DNA from: Cellulomonas persica
GTDB lineage: Bacteria; Actinomycetota; Actinomycetes; Actinomycetales; Cellulomonadaceae
Direction: 5' to 3'
DNA length: 64,000 nucleotides
Assembly (NCBI RefSeq): GCF_007989825.1
Contig: NZ_BJUA01000017.1
Location: 1-64,000, forward strand
Below, piece after piece: positions 1-7,870 of this stretch; the first letter of the stretch is position 1; each line of letters opens with the position of its first letter. The position numbers and the translations under genes are program-made. The notes beneath the pieces are model-generated. The model was given only the letters and a program-made list of their open reading frames with translations, searched no databases and was not told the DNA's origin.

Positions 1-155
1 ATGCCCTCGAGGGTGAAGCGGCGCCACCAACGCCACGCCGTGGTCCGCGAGACGCCCATCTCCGCGGCGACGTGCGCGACGGGGCGCCCGGCTGCGATGC
101 GACGGACCAGAACCAGCCTGCCGGCAGGGGTCAGACGGGCGTTAGCGTGAGACAC
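1..155 (-). CDS. IS481-type transposase, N-terminal part (runs off the left edge)
   Basis: The minus strand from a GTG at 155 reads VSHANARLTPAGRLVLVRR and then a helix-turn-helix ending SRTTAWRWWRRF. This is the usual N-terminus of actinobacterial IS481/IS3-like transposases: a short HANA..LTP..R leader, then a DNA-binding HTH. The DDE catalytic core must lie left of the window. The element end, reading inward on the minus strand as TGTCTAGGAACC, is at about 190, some 35 bases before the start codon. The first 51 codons look intact; whether the rest is functional cannot be seen. Confidence 0.8.
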   Translation of the reverse strand, partial: MSHANARLTPAGRLVLVRRIAAGRPVAHVAAEMGVSRTTAWRWWRRFTLEG

Positions 156-217
156 GAGAGACCTCCGTGGTCAAAGTCGGTTCCTAGACAGCTCCAACTC
201 GACCCGGAGGTCTCTCG
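155..217. repeat. Inverted repeat at the IS481 end
   Basis: CGAGAGACCTCCG at 155-167 is the exact reverse complement of CGGAGGTCTCTCG at 205-217, with a 37-base loop. The left arm covers the ribosome-binding region of the transposase. The right arm lies outside the inferred IS end at 190. It may be a terminator blocking readthrough into the transposase, or a partial duplication of the element end; the sequence does not decide. Confidence 0.55.
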
Positions 218-247
218 CTACGTCAACAACGGTCTTGGTCAGTACAG

Positions 248-320
248 CTAGAAGAGCCAGACGAGTAGGAGGGTCAGGGCTGCGGTCGCGGCCGCGGTCA
301 GGACGACGACCCACCACGTG
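248..320 (-). pseudogene. Orphan 3' end of an eCIS zinc-ribbon membrane gene
   Basis: The minus strand encodes WWVVVLTAAATAALTLLLVWLF followed by TAG. It differs at one residue from the C-terminal transmembrane helix of the intact zinc-ribbon protein at 2095-2562. DNA similarity runs over 247-320 versus 2094-2167 with several mostly silent differences, so this is an older paralogous remnant, not a fresh duplication. It is cut at about 321, where an IS3 OrfB fragment of opposite orientation begins. No start codon or zinc ribbons remain. Confidence 0.75.
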
Positions 321-321
321 C

Positions 322-636
322 GTCTCCCTGGCACTGACCGACCGGCTCGCCGCCATGGGCATGCGAGCCTCGATCGGGACTGTCGCCGATGCGTATGACA
401 ACGCGATGGCCGAGTCCACGATCGGGCTGTTCAAGTACGAGCTGGTCCGCCGCAGGGGCCCGTGGCGGACCCTGGACGACGTCGAGATCGCCACGCTCGA
501 GTACGTCGACTGGTTCAACAACCGACGTCTGCACACCGAGCTCGGCGACATTCCACCGGCCGAGCAGGAGGCCAACTACTACCGTCAGAACCCGGCGTCG
601 ACGACGCTGGAAACCAGAGAACCGATCCTCCACTAA
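322..636 (+). pseudogene. IS3-family OrfB transposase, C-terminal fragment
   Basis: The reading frame from 322 gives VSLALTDRLAAMGMRASIGT and then DAYDNAMAESTIGLFKYEL, and ends in a TAA at 634-636. This is the C-terminal third of an IS3-family (rve/DDE) transposase. It includes the catalytic glutamate in the DAYDNAMAE segment and the WFNNRRLHTELG motif. The start, the first two catalytic aspartates and OrfA are missing. The left junction abuts the orphan zinc-ribbon fragment, and the right end of the element is at 651. It cannot be an active enzyme. Confidence 0.85.
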
Positions 637-651
637 AGCCGGGGCGGTTCA
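627..651 (+). repeat. Terminal inverted repeat of an IS3-type element (right end)
   Basis: The 25 bases 627-651 are the reverse complement of 1887-1911 with one mismatch. The outermost bases read TGAACCGCCCCGG from outside in. It overlaps the end of the OrfB fragment, as expected for the right end of an IS3 element. Confidence 0.75.
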
Positions 652-775
652 GTTGCCAGATGGTGGGGTAGTCCAGTGGCGCACGACCTCAAGGACGGGT
701 GGCCCGAGCATCGACATCATCACTCCGAGTGGGCGCCCGCGCACGGTGCATCTCGCGGACGGTGTGACGTGGTGA
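652..775 (+). pseudogene. Possible 3' remnant of a polymorphic toxin gene
   Basis: Immediately after the IS3 right end, one frame reads on to ...GGPSIDIITPSGRPRTVHLADGVTW (in part) and stops at TGA 773-775. A GGPSID...TVHL tail resembles the C-terminal end of many actinobacterial secreted toxins. The stop overlaps the GTG start (772) of the next gene, as in toxin-immunity pairs. Everything upstream has been replaced by the IS3 fragment. This reading rests on motif memory and gene order only. Confidence 0.35.
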
Positions 776-1128
776 CGCAGCCCAGGATCATCAGCGAACT
801 GCTGGAGATTGGCCTCGACGACTGGGTATTGCTGGACCATGTCGTGTGGCTCTCCACCCATGGTGCGATCGACCCAGGAACGAAGCGCATCGTGCTGGAG
901 GTCCTTGAGTCCTTGTACTCGGACGGGCTCATGGTTCCTGGCGACCTTGGGGCGTCGGGGTTCGAGGACTGGGGGCCGCCTTCGGACGGCTGGGTCACTC
1001 GCTCGGAGGCGGAGCTTGACCGCTTGGGCTGGCGTCCGATGGGGGCTGGCTTCTGGCTGAGGCTGACGACCAAGGGTGAGCGGGTCGCTCGTCGCGTGGC
1101 GGCCGGTGGCGATGATGAGCCGGGCTAG
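772..1128 (+). CDS. Small cytosolic protein, possible immunity protein
   Basis: The 118-aa product begins VTQPRIISELLEIGLDDWVL and has no signal peptide or membrane segment. It is acidic, tryptophan-rich in the middle (FEDWGPPSDGW), and ends in LRLTTKGERVARR. GTG at 769 or 772 fits; 772 overlaps the TGA of the toxin-like remnant upstream. The 3' end overlaps the start of the next reading frame (ATG 1112). Short proteins of this LDDW..LDHVVW type turn up next to secreted toxins in actinobacteria, so an immunity role is plausible. It is inferred from context; no catalytic motif is visible. Confidence 0.55.
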   Translation: MTQPRIISELLEIGLDDWVLLDHVVWLSTHGAIDPGTKRIVLEVLESLYSDGLMVPGDLGASGFEDWGPPSDGWVTRSEAELDRLGWRPMGAGFWLRLTTKGERVARRVAAGGDDEPG

Positions 1129-1534
1129 CCGATCGCCTGCTCTGCAGCGTTGGGTCGGCGCCTTCCTGGCCAGCGCCGTCGCGGTCGTCGTCGTTGGCCT
1201 GGCTGGCCTCGTGGTGGGAGAGGCGACGGCGTCGGCCGTGGGGACGACGTACGCCTACGACACGGCGGCCTACGTCTACGCTGCCCCAGCGCGGTTGTTG
1301 CCGCCGGACACCGTCGCGAGGGACGTGCGGGGTTCGCCGTCGGGGCCGGGAGCTGCGTCATGGGGGCGGTCTGTCTCCGTCGGCGGCGACGTAGTTGCCG
1401 CAAACACCGCAGGGGCCGACATTGCAGGCGCTCGGTTCGCGCAGAGTTCGTACAGCGAGATGTTCAGCAGCGGTGGTCGCTTTGCGGGTCAGAGCATCGA
1501 TGATGTCGCCGGGGTCTGCTGCACGGATAGGTGA
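1112..1534 (+). pseudogene. Truncated secreted polymorphic-toxin-like gene
   Basis: From ATG 1112 the product has a short basic leader and one hydrophobic helix (FLASAVAVVVVGLAGLVVG, about residues 15-33). An outside region follows with the segments TTYAYDTAAYVY, RGSPSGP and FSSGGRFAGQSIDDVAGV. The last segment resembles the linker just before the C-terminal toxin domain in many actinobacterial exported toxins. The frame then ends within four codons (CCTDR, stop at 1532-1534), where an IS3 left end (TGACACCTGACC) begins. The catalytic domain is therefore lost. Overlap with the preceding small gene suggests a former toxin/immunity array. Confidence 0.55.
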
Positions 1535-1580
1535 CACCTGACCTGTGGTGCCGGATGGCGCCGCTGGAAGGATGTGCACC

Positions 1581-1868
1581 GTGCCCAGGCCCTATCCCCA
1601 GGAGTTCCGTGCGGACGTCGTGGCGTTCGCCCGCCGTGGCGATGCTCCGATCAAGCAGATCGCGTCCGACTTCGGCATCGCCGAGTCGTGTCTGCGGAAC
1701 TGGCTGCGTGATGCGGACGTCGAGGACGGCAACCGTCCTGGCGTGACGACGAGCGAGTCGGCCGAGCTGCGCGAGCTGCGGGGCCGCAACCGGCTCCTCG
1801 AGCAGGAGGTCGAGGTGCTGCGCCGCGCGACGGCCCATCTGTCTCAGGCGCATCTGCCGGGAAAATGA
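1581..1868 (+). CDS. IS3-family OrfA (helix-turn-helix protein)
   Basis: The 95-aa product starts VPRPYPQEFRADVVAFARRG, followed by an HTH (IKQIASDFGIAESCLRNWLR) and a leucine-rich coiled coil (ELRELRGRNRLLEQEVEVLR). This is the standard layout of IS3 OrfA. GTG 1581 is preceded by GGAAGGA at a good distance. OrfB begins in the -1 frame at ATG 1865 (MMYPLVR) but is cut after seven codons by another element's end at 1887. The IS left end is near 1532. OrfA is intact, but without OrfB it cannot transpose. Confidence 0.85.
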   Translation: MPRPYPQEFRADVVAFARRGDAPIKQIASDFGIAESCLRNWLRDADVEDGNRPGVTTSESAELRELRGRNRLLEQEVEVLRRATAHLSQAHLPGK

Positions 1869-1886
1869 TGTACCCGCTCGTGAGAG

Positions 1887-1911
1887 TGAACCGCCCCGGC
1901 TTCAGTGGAGG
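1887..1911 (+). repeat. IS3-type terminal inverted repeat (left end orientation)
   Basis: TGAACCGCCCCGGC at 1887 opens a 25-base match (24/25) to the reverse complement of 627-651. The two ends point outward from the 652-1886 segment, so they belong to two element copies and not one. No OrfA follows at 1912-2094, so the rest of this copy is gone. The insertion truncates the OrfB start of the neighbouring IS3 element. Confidence 0.7.
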
Positions 1912-2094
1912 CTCGGGGTGTGTGCCGCGTTCCGTGGAAGTGGTCTGCCCCTTGTTCGGGTCTGCCGCATCCCGTTCTTCTGCACGACGTCGCGCTCGGG
2001 GACATTGTCCAGACGTCACCCGGGGGCGAACCGGGCTACGGATCTTGTCGACGTGCTGATGGTGACCGGCGACGGCTACACGGTCGTGGGCGGG

Positions 2095-2562
2095 CTAGAA
2101 GAGCCAGACCAGTAGGAGGGTGACGGCCGCGGTGGCGGCGGCGGTCAGGACGACGACCCACCACGTGTCCGGGTGGTTGCACGGGATGAGCTGCGGGGGC
2201 GCCTGCACGACGACCACGGGTGCTGGCGGTGGTGGAGCCGGCGGGGTCACGGGCGGTGGCGGGGTCATGCTCGACCCGCAGCGCACGCACGTGACGGCGA
2301 CGGGTGTGTTGAGCTCGGCGCACACGGGGCACGCGAGCGTCGCGGACAGCGCGGACCCGGACGCGCCGGGGGCGCGCCAGCGCGCGTCGTCGGTCTCCTC
2401 GTCGGACAGCGGTGCGGACGAGGGCCGCGCCCAGAACAGCGGGTAGTCGCACCGCGGGCAGAAGTCGCTCGCGAGGCGTGCGCCGGCCTGCACGTGGGCG
2501 ACCGCCCCGCACTCCGGGCACGTCACCTCGAGGGTGTCGCGCGACGCGTCGACGTCCGTCAT
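2095..2562 (-). CDS. eCIS-linked double zinc-ribbon, tail-anchored membrane protein
   Basis: The 155-aa product has two zinc ribbons: Cys15/18 with Cys35/38, and Cys78/81 with Cys92/95. A proline-rich stretch (about 101-123) follows, then a single C-terminal hydrophobic helix (134-155) ending at the stop, so the ribbons should face the cytoplasm. ATG 2562 overlaps the TGA of the tail protein I gene, making this the last gene of the eCIS operon. Tethering the particle to the membrane is a reasonable guess, comparable to the membrane factor CisA described for Streptomyces contractile systems, although homology to it was not tested. A relic of a second copy lies at 248-320. Confidence 0.75.
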   Translation of the reverse strand: MTDVDASRDTLEVTCPECGAVAHVQAGARLASDFCPRCDYPLFWARPSSAPLSDEETDDARWRAPGASGSALSATLACPVCAELNTPVAVTCVRCGSSMTPPPPVTPPAPPPPAPVVVVQAPPQLIPCNHPDTWWVVVLTAAATAAVTLLLVWLF

Positions 2563-3107
2563 GACGCCATCTCCCCTTCCTCGGCGAGCACGGGCCACAC
2601 CGTCCGGCCCGCCACTCGCACCTCCACCTGCACGTGCGCGGGGACCTCGTCGAGCACCAGCGCGAGGAAGTCCGACTCGCTGAGCGGACCCGTCGAGTCG
2701 ACCTCGAGCACCGCCCAGGCCGGGTCGTCAGGCGCCGCGCCCTCGCGGTACACGCCGCCGCTCTCGGTGACGTGCACCGGTCCGCCGGAGTACAGCTCGA
2801 GGAGGTGGGTCAGCCCCCGGACCGTGCCGCGCCACTGCAGCGTCTGCGCCGCTGTGCGCAGGATACGTCGCTGGGTCGCGGCCGGGTAGGAGGTGTCGAT
2901 GCCGGGCATCCCGAGCCACTCGCCCATGTGCCGGACCATCGCGGGGGGCGTCACGTCGACGTCCGCGAGGTACGGCAGGTTGTCGGCGTGCTGCAGGAGC
3001 GTGCCGGCCTGCTCCTGGAAGATCGAGACGAACCGCACGAAGAAGTCCTCCGACAGCATCCCGTAGGGGAGCTGGCGCAGGAGCCAGTCGTTCGGGCGGC
3101 CGGTCAT
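2559..3107 (-). CDS. eCIS baseplate protein, phage tail protein I type (Afp12-like)
   Basis: The 182-aa product begins MTGRPNDWLLRQLPYGMLSE and contains PAATQRRILRTAAQTLQWRG and GLTHLLELYSGG. This is the pattern of phage tail protein I / Afp12-type wedge proteins, which contact the J protein and complete the baseplate ring. ATG 3107 overlaps the TGA of the J-like gene (ATGA), so the two are translationally coupled. It lies in the expected place after the J gene. Length fits the family. Confidence 0.82.
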   Translation of the reverse strand: MTGRPNDWLLRQLPYGMLSEDFFVRFVSIFQEQAGTLLQHADNLPYLADVDVTPPAMVRHMGEWLGMPGIDTSYPAATQRRILRTAAQTLQWRGTVRGLTHLLELYSGGPVHVTESGGVYREGAAPDDPAWAVLEVDSTGPLSESDFLALVLDEVPAHVQVEVRVAGRTVWPVLAEEGEMAS

Positions 3108-5044
3108 CGCACCACCACGCGGTGGTCCGCGGACAGGAACAGCGCGTGCTCGGCGAGGGTGATGGTCTCGCGGCCGCCGCCGATGCGCCGTCCGGTGCGC
3201 AGGTCGTACTCGAAGAGCTGCAGCTCGTCGACGGCCAGCACGCCGTCGACGCCCTCGACCACCTGCGTCGCCGCGGAGGCCGTGAGCGACGCGTCGAACG
3301 GCCAGCCGGTGCCGTCGGGGCCGCCGGTGAGGGGGTGCACGTACCGGGTGAGCGCGTCGGACACGCGCTGGCGGACCATCGCCGCGGGACGGCCCGGCAG
3401 GGTGCGCACGAGCGCGGCGACGCTCACGCCCTGGTAGAACGGCGTGCCGATCTCGACGGGCACGCCGACCATGCGGCGCTCGTCGATCGAGGACGCGACC
3501 GCGTCGAACAGCGTCGGGGACAGCGCGAAGTCGTCGATGCGGTGCGTGCGCGCGTCGGTGCGGACCTGCGGCACGATCAGGACGCGCACGACGGGGGAGC
3601 CGCTGGTCGCGGCGGGCAGGCAGCGGGCGCGCGCGACCTCGACGGACGCCTGCCGGGTGATCGCCTCGAAGTCCGCGGCGGTGACCGCCCGCTGACCGGT
3701 GCGCAGCGTCAGCGGGCCGCGGACCTTGGCCTCGGCGACCGTCTCGGCGTCGACGCCTCCCGAGGCGGCGCGCGCGTTGGAGACCGACGAGACGAACGGC
3801 AGGCCGCTGCGCAGCGACGTGAGCGTGCGCGCACCGACGTTCCCGCGCGCGCCGCCGCCCGTGCGGTAGGGAGTCACGCGGATCTCCGCGCCGTCGGGCG
3901 GGACGGCGCCGTGCTGGCGCACCGCACCGTCGGGGTGCCGGATCGCGGGACCGAACCGGACCTCGCCGGTCGTCGAGTCCCACACCACGTGGCGGTCGCC
4001 GGGCCCCGACGACGCGAAGTCCGGCACCTCGGTCCACCTCTCGGTGACGCCGCGGGCGACGACGAGCACGCCCTCCTCGTCGCGCCGGCGGGCGACCGGC
4101 GCGCCCGAGACCGTCAACACCTGGCCCGGCTGACCCGTGGAGCGGCCGAGCAGCTCGGCGGGCAGCCGCGTCGAGTGTTCCGCGGGCACGGTCACGCCGA
4201 GCGCGAGGATCGACGCGCTCGCGACCCGCGGCGACGCGGCGAACGTCGGCTGGCCCGGCTGCGGGCGCTGCAGCCGCACCCGCACCCAGTGCGCGAGCTG
4301 ACCGCCGAGCAGCAGCGGCTCGTGACGCTGCGGCAGCAGCAGGAGCACCGACCCGGACTTGTTCAGCCCGCCGGTGGTGTCGGACTCGACGTGGCACGCG
4401 ATCCACGCCTCGCCGTCCCACGCCTCCCACGCGAGCGGGGCGTTCGTCGGGTCCACCCCGATGCCCTCGGCGCGCGCGGACAGGTCGAGGCGCACCGCGT
4501 ACCCGGCGAGGGACTCGCGAGCGCCCAGGTACAGCGCGTCGCCGGGCGTGACCGGGTGCGACGTGAAGCACGTCGCGGACGCGCCGGGGACCGTCAGGTC
4601 CTCCCACACGTCGGTCGCCTGACCCTCGGCGTTGATCGCCTGCGCGGCGACGAGCTCGGGCGGCGAGACGACAGCCTCGACGCTCGTCGAGAACACCACG
4701 GGCTCCTCGCCGACGGTCGCGACCTCCGTACCCGCGGGCACGTGCACGGCGCGGTCCGCGGGCGCCGACAGCCAGAACGTCAGGTCGGCGTGCGCCACGG
4801 CGGGCGGGAACGGCTCGATCCCGACGAGGTTGAGGAAGTGCACGTACATGCGCTCGGGCACCTGGTTGACCCGGAACAGCACCATCTCGCTCATCCACGC
4901 GAACAGCTCGACGAGCGCGACGCCCGGGTCGGCCACGTTGTGGTTCGTCCACTCGGGCGTGAACCGCGGGATGAGGCGCTTGGTCTCGTCGACGATGTCC
5001 TGGAACGTGCGGTCGTCGAGGTGCGGGGGGTCGAGCGGGGCCAT
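3104..5044 (-). CDS. eCIS baseplate J-like protein (Afp11/Pvc11 type)
   Basis: The 646-aa product starts MAPLDPPHLDDRTFQDIVDE and carries FTPEWTNHNVADPGVALVEL early on, the hallmark opening of putative baseplate assembly proteins of the gpJ family. The middle holds beta-rich domains (around GGARGNVGARTL and AVTAADFEAITRQASVEVAR, typical of J proteins). The C-terminus reads LTRYVHPLTGG...GWPFDASL. It forms the wedge that triggers sheath contraction. ATG 5044 overlaps the gp25 stop, and its own stop overlaps the tail-I start. Confidence 0.9.
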   Translation of the reverse strand: MAPLDPPHLDDRTFQDIVDETKRLIPRFTPEWTNHNVADPGVALVELFAWMSEMVLFRVNQVPERMYVHFLNLVGIEPFPPAVAHADLTFWLSAPADRAVHVPAGTEVATVGEEPVVFSTSVEAVVSPPELVAAQAINAEGQATDVWEDLTVPGASATCFTSHPVTPGDALYLGARESLAGYAVRLDLSARAEGIGVDPTNAPLAWEAWDGEAWIACHVESDTTGGLNKSGSVLLLLPQRHEPLLLGGQLAHWVRVRLQRPQPGQPTFAASPRVASASILALGVTVPAEHSTRLPAELLGRSTGQPGQVLTVSGAPVARRRDEEGVLVVARGVTERWTEVPDFASSGPGDRHVVWDSTTGEVRFGPAIRHPDGAVRQHGAVPPDGAEIRVTPYRTGGGARGNVGARTLTSLRSGLPFVSSVSNARAASGGVDAETVAEAKVRGPLTLRTGQRAVTAADFEAITRQASVEVARARCLPAATSGSPVVRVLIVPQVRTDARTHRIDDFALSPTLFDAVASSIDERRMVGVPVEIGTPFYQGVSVAALVRTLPGRPAAMVRQRVSDALTRYVHPLTGGPDGTGWPFDASLTASAATQVVEGVDGVLAVDELQLFEYDLRTGRRIGGGRETITLAEHALFLSADHRVVVR

Positions 5045-5460
5045 CAGGCGTCCTCACGGGGGATCACGTAGAAGGGGTAGACCAGGTTGCGGCGGTCGTT
5101 GGTGGACTTCACGCGGTAGGTGATCCGGATCTGGACCAGGCCGGAGTCGTCGCCGTCCTGCTCGGGCCGCACGTCCTCCACGTCGATCCGCGGCTCCCAC
5201 TGCGCGAGCGCGTCCCGCACGGCCTGCGAGATCAGGCCGAGCAGGTTGTGGTTCACGGGCTCGAACATCAGGTCCCAGATCCGGCAGCCGAACTGCGGCC
5301 GCATGAGGCGCTCCCCGGGTGCGGTCAGCAGCACGACGCGGATCGCGTCCTCGATGTCGCCGCCGGGTGCGGTCAGGGCGATCGCGCCGGTGTGGTCGAC
5401 GCCGAGCGGCCACGCGAAGCCGCGTCCGACGAAGTCCGCCGCGCTGGTGATCTCGCTCAT
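5044..5460 (-). CDS. eCIS baseplate wedge protein, gp25-like (Afp9/Pvc9 type)
   Basis: The 138-aa product contains GRGFAWPLGVDHTGAIALT, an EDAIRVVLLTAPGERLMRP segment and FGCRIWDLMFEP. This is the classic T4 gp25 / GPW signature with the EPR-like core residues. Gp25 proteins initiate sheath polymerisation on the baseplate. ATG 5460 overlaps the stop of the spike gene and the stop overlaps the J gene start, so it sits in a coupled series. Length is typical. This is one of the most secure calls in the cluster. Confidence 0.92.
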   Translation of the reverse strand: MSEITSAADFVGRGFAWPLGVDHTGAIALTAPGGDIEDAIRVVLLTAPGERLMRPQFGCRIWDLMFEPVNHNLLGLISQAVRDALAQWEPRIDVEDVRPEQDGDDSGLVQIRITYRVKSTNDRRNLVYPFYVIPREDA

Positions 5461-7220
5461 CAGTTGATCTTCACCATCGCTCCCTTGACCTCGACCACGC
5501 CGCCGGCCTCGACCTTGGTGCTCGCCTTGCCCTTGAGGCTGGCCTCGAGCCCCTCGATCGCGACGCCGAGCTGGCCCTTCGCCTCGATCTTCTGCTGCGA
5601 GCTCAGGGTGATCCCGTCGGTCGCCTCGATCGTGATCTTCGAGCCCTTGAGCGTGACCGCGCCCCGGCCGTCGAACGTGAGCGACGAGCGTCCGACCGTG
5701 ACCGTGAGCGGGACGTCGCCGTCCGCGACGACGTCGACGCCCGTCTTCCCGAGCCGGATCTTCTGCTTGCCGCCCGCGGCGAGGAGCTCGATGAACGACT
5801 CGGCGTCGGCGCTGCCCTCGGACAGGTGCACGGCATGACCCGTCTCGGTGCGGATGAGGTGGCCGATGACCTTGCCGTCCTGGATGAGCAGCTGGTCGGG
5901 GGCGGTCGACCTCGCGCTGAACAGGCCGCCGAGCACCACGGGCCGCGCGACGTCGTCGTTCTCGAACCCGACGAGCACCTCGTCGCCCACGGACGGCATG
6001 AACACCTGCCCGCGCTTGGCGCCTGCGCCGATGTGCACGACGCGCGCCCACGCGGACTTCGCCTGCTGCGCCGCGGTCGGCAGGGACACACTCACGCGGC
6101 CGAGCGAGTCGGGGTCCTTGAGACCGTCCACCACCCCGACGACGAGCCCCGAGTGCCGGAAGCTCGACGCGCTCGGGCCCTGGTCCCACGGGTCGGCGAG
6201 CGTCACGGGGTCGCGGTCACCCGCGACGAACAGCGTGCGCGCACCCGAGCGGTCGACGACGTGCGTGACCTCCCGGACGTAGTACGTCCCGTTGCCCGGG
6301 CCCGCGCCCGAGATCTGCAGCGTGCCGCCGGGCCGCAGCGCGGGCGTGAACAGCGCGCGGCCGCGCGCGACCATGCGTCCCGTGCGCGCCGCGATGCCGG
6401 CCGCCAGCAGCCGCGCCTCCTGCGCCGAGGCCGGCGAGACGCGCGTGCCCGTGTACGTGAACTGCTTGTCGCCCGCGGCGGGCTGCTGACCGGAGCGGGA
6501 CCTCGGGGTCGTCGCCTCGCCCTCGATCGCCTCCTGCTGCTCGGGGTTCCAGCCGCGCACCTTCACGGTGGTCGGGCCGTCGCTGACCTGCCGGACCGAG
6601 AACGTGTGCAGGTCCTGGGCGAGCGTGAGCGGCACGGCCGACGTGCCCGGGGCGCTGCCGGTCGACGCGGTCCACAGGTCGAGCGTCTCCTCGGTGACCA
6701 CCCAGTCGAGCCCGTACCGCTGCGCGATCTCGTCGACGAGCGCGAGCGGCGTGCCGTTGCGCAGCACGAACGGGACCTTCGTCGTCGGGACACCCTCCTT
6801 GCTCCCCATCCGCAGCGGGTTCTCCACGAGCTTGCCGATCACGTCCGACAGGCTCATCTCGTGGTACGTCTCGGCGTCGCTCAGCCGCGTCAGCTCGATC
6901 GCGTGGTCGTCAGCGGCGACGACGAGGCGCGGGCCGTCGCCGTCCGTCTCGCTCGACACCGACGTGACGGTCCCGACGAGCAGCGACGTGCCGCTCGCGT
7001 CGACGCTCGTGACGCGGAGCGTCGACCCGATCGTCACCGTCGACGCCGACGCGAGCTCGAAGCCCGGGTCCGCGAACGTGAGCCACACGCGGCCGATCGC
7101 GCGCAGCCCCGTGCGGACGCGCACCTCGACCAGCCGGTCCGCCCAGACACCGTCGAGATCCTGGCCGTCGACGACCACCCGCGGCCAGGTGAGCAGGATC
7201 TCCTCCCGGACGACCGTCAC
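5460..7220 (-). CDS. eCIS spike / VgrG-like protein (Afp8/Pvc8 type)
   Basis: The 586-aa product has a phage late-control D (gp27-like) N-terminal half (LTWPRVVVDGQDLDGVWADR; PLALVDEIAQRYGLDWVV; TFSVRQVSDGPTTVKVRGWN). A gp5-type OB domain follows (GLVVGVVDGLKDPDSLGRVS and PSVGDEVLVGFENDDVARPV), then a repetitive beta-helical C-terminus rich in charged and threonine residues. It forms the trimeric spike that pierces the target and can carry cargo. GTG 7220 overlaps the LysM gene stop. No extra C-terminal toxin domain is seen, and no PAAR tip gene is adjacent. Confidence 0.9.
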   Translation of the reverse strand: MTVVREEILLTWPRVVVDGQDLDGVWADRLVEVRVRTGLRAIGRVWLTFADPGFELASASTVTIGSTLRVTSVDASGTSLLVGTVTSVSSETDGDGPRLVVAADDHAIELTRLSDAETYHEMSLSDVIGKLVENPLRMGSKEGVPTTKVPFVLRNGTPLALVDEIAQRYGLDWVVTEETLDLWTASTGSAPGTSAVPLTLAQDLHTFSVRQVSDGPTTVKVRGWNPEQQEAIEGEATTPRSRSGQQPAAGDKQFTYTGTRVSPASAQEARLLAAGIAARTGRMVARGRALFTPALRPGGTLQISGAGPGNGTYYVREVTHVVDRSGARTLFVAGDRDPVTLADPWDQGPSASSFRHSGLVVGVVDGLKDPDSLGRVSVSLPTAAQQAKSAWARVVHIGAGAKRGQVFMPSVGDEVLVGFENDDVARPVVLGGLFSARSTAPDQLLIQDGKVIGHLIRTETGHAVHLSEGSADAESFIELLAAGGKQKIRLGKTGVDVVADGDVPLTVTVGRSSLTFDGRGAVTLKGSKITIEATDGITLSSQQKIEAKGQLGVAIEGLEASLKGKASTKVEAGGVVEVKGAMVKIN

Positions 7221-7870
7221 GAGTCGATCCTCGGCACGGTCAGCAGCGTCCCGGGACGCAGCGCGAGCGGGTCGGCGATGGCGTTCGCGGCGGCCAGCGC
7301 GCGCCAACGCGTCGAGTCGCCGTAGTAGCGGGCCGCGATCCGGTCGAGCGTCTCGCCCGACTGCACGCGGTGCACGCGGTGCGGCTTGGGCGTGCCCGAC
7401 GTCGGGTTCTGCCGCCCGAACGCCTGCGACGGCTCGTACTGCCGCAGCGTCAGCCCGACCGTCGCGCGCAGCGGCGTGCCCGTGCCGGAGAAGTACGTGA
7501 ACGTCAGGTCGAGGTCCGCGACGACCGCCTTGAACGAGTGCAGGTCACCCCAGTGGAACGTGACGTACGGCGGGCGCACGTTGTGGCTCGACTCGTCAGA
7601 CCCCGGCAGCGCGGGGTCGACGTCCATGAGCGCGACGATCTTGCCGGTGTGCGCCGTGACCGACGAGCCGTCGTGCGTGGTGTCGAAGAACAGGTCCACG
7701 CGCAGCACGCCCGACTCGGCACCCGTGTAGCGCAGCCGCGGCACGTCCCGGCCCGGCACGGCCGCACCCGCCCACGAGTTGCTGCGCGTGATCTGCAGCT
7801 GCGACGGGTTGAACAGGCAGGGGATCCGGGTCCCGCCCTCGACCTCGAGGAACGCCTTCTCGACCGCCAT
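7217..7870 (-). CDS. eCIS LysM adaptor protein (Afp7/Pvc7 type)
   Basis: The 217-aa product starts MAVEKAFLEVEGGTRIPCLF and has a jelly-like N-terminal domain with LFNPSQLQITRSN. The C-terminal LysM runs HRVQSGETLDRIAARYYGDS to LRPGTLLTVPRIDS. In eCIS and T4 (gp53) the LysM protein joins tube and baseplate and does not bind peptidoglycan. ATG 7870 overlaps the stop of the 1101-aa gene (ATGA). The start was chosen there because the long open frame upstream is only the shadow of that gene. Confidence 0.9.
   Translation of the reverse strand: MAVEKAFLEVEGGTRIPCLFNPSQLQITRSNSWAGAAVPGRDVPRLRYTGAESGVLRVDLFFDTTHDGSSVTAHTGKIVALMDVDPALPGSDESSHNVRPPYVTFHWGDLHSFKAVVADLDLTFTYFSGTGTPLRATVGLTLRQYEPSQAFGRQNPTSGTPKPHRVHRVQSGETLDRIAARYYGDSTRWRALAAANAIADPLALRPGTLLTVPRIDS

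Noticed and set aside
627..1911. The two 25-bp IS3 ends as the borders of one complete element
   Set aside because: The ends point outward from the 652-1886 segment, and the DNA between carries a different IS3 OrfA with its own left end; they belong to separate copies.
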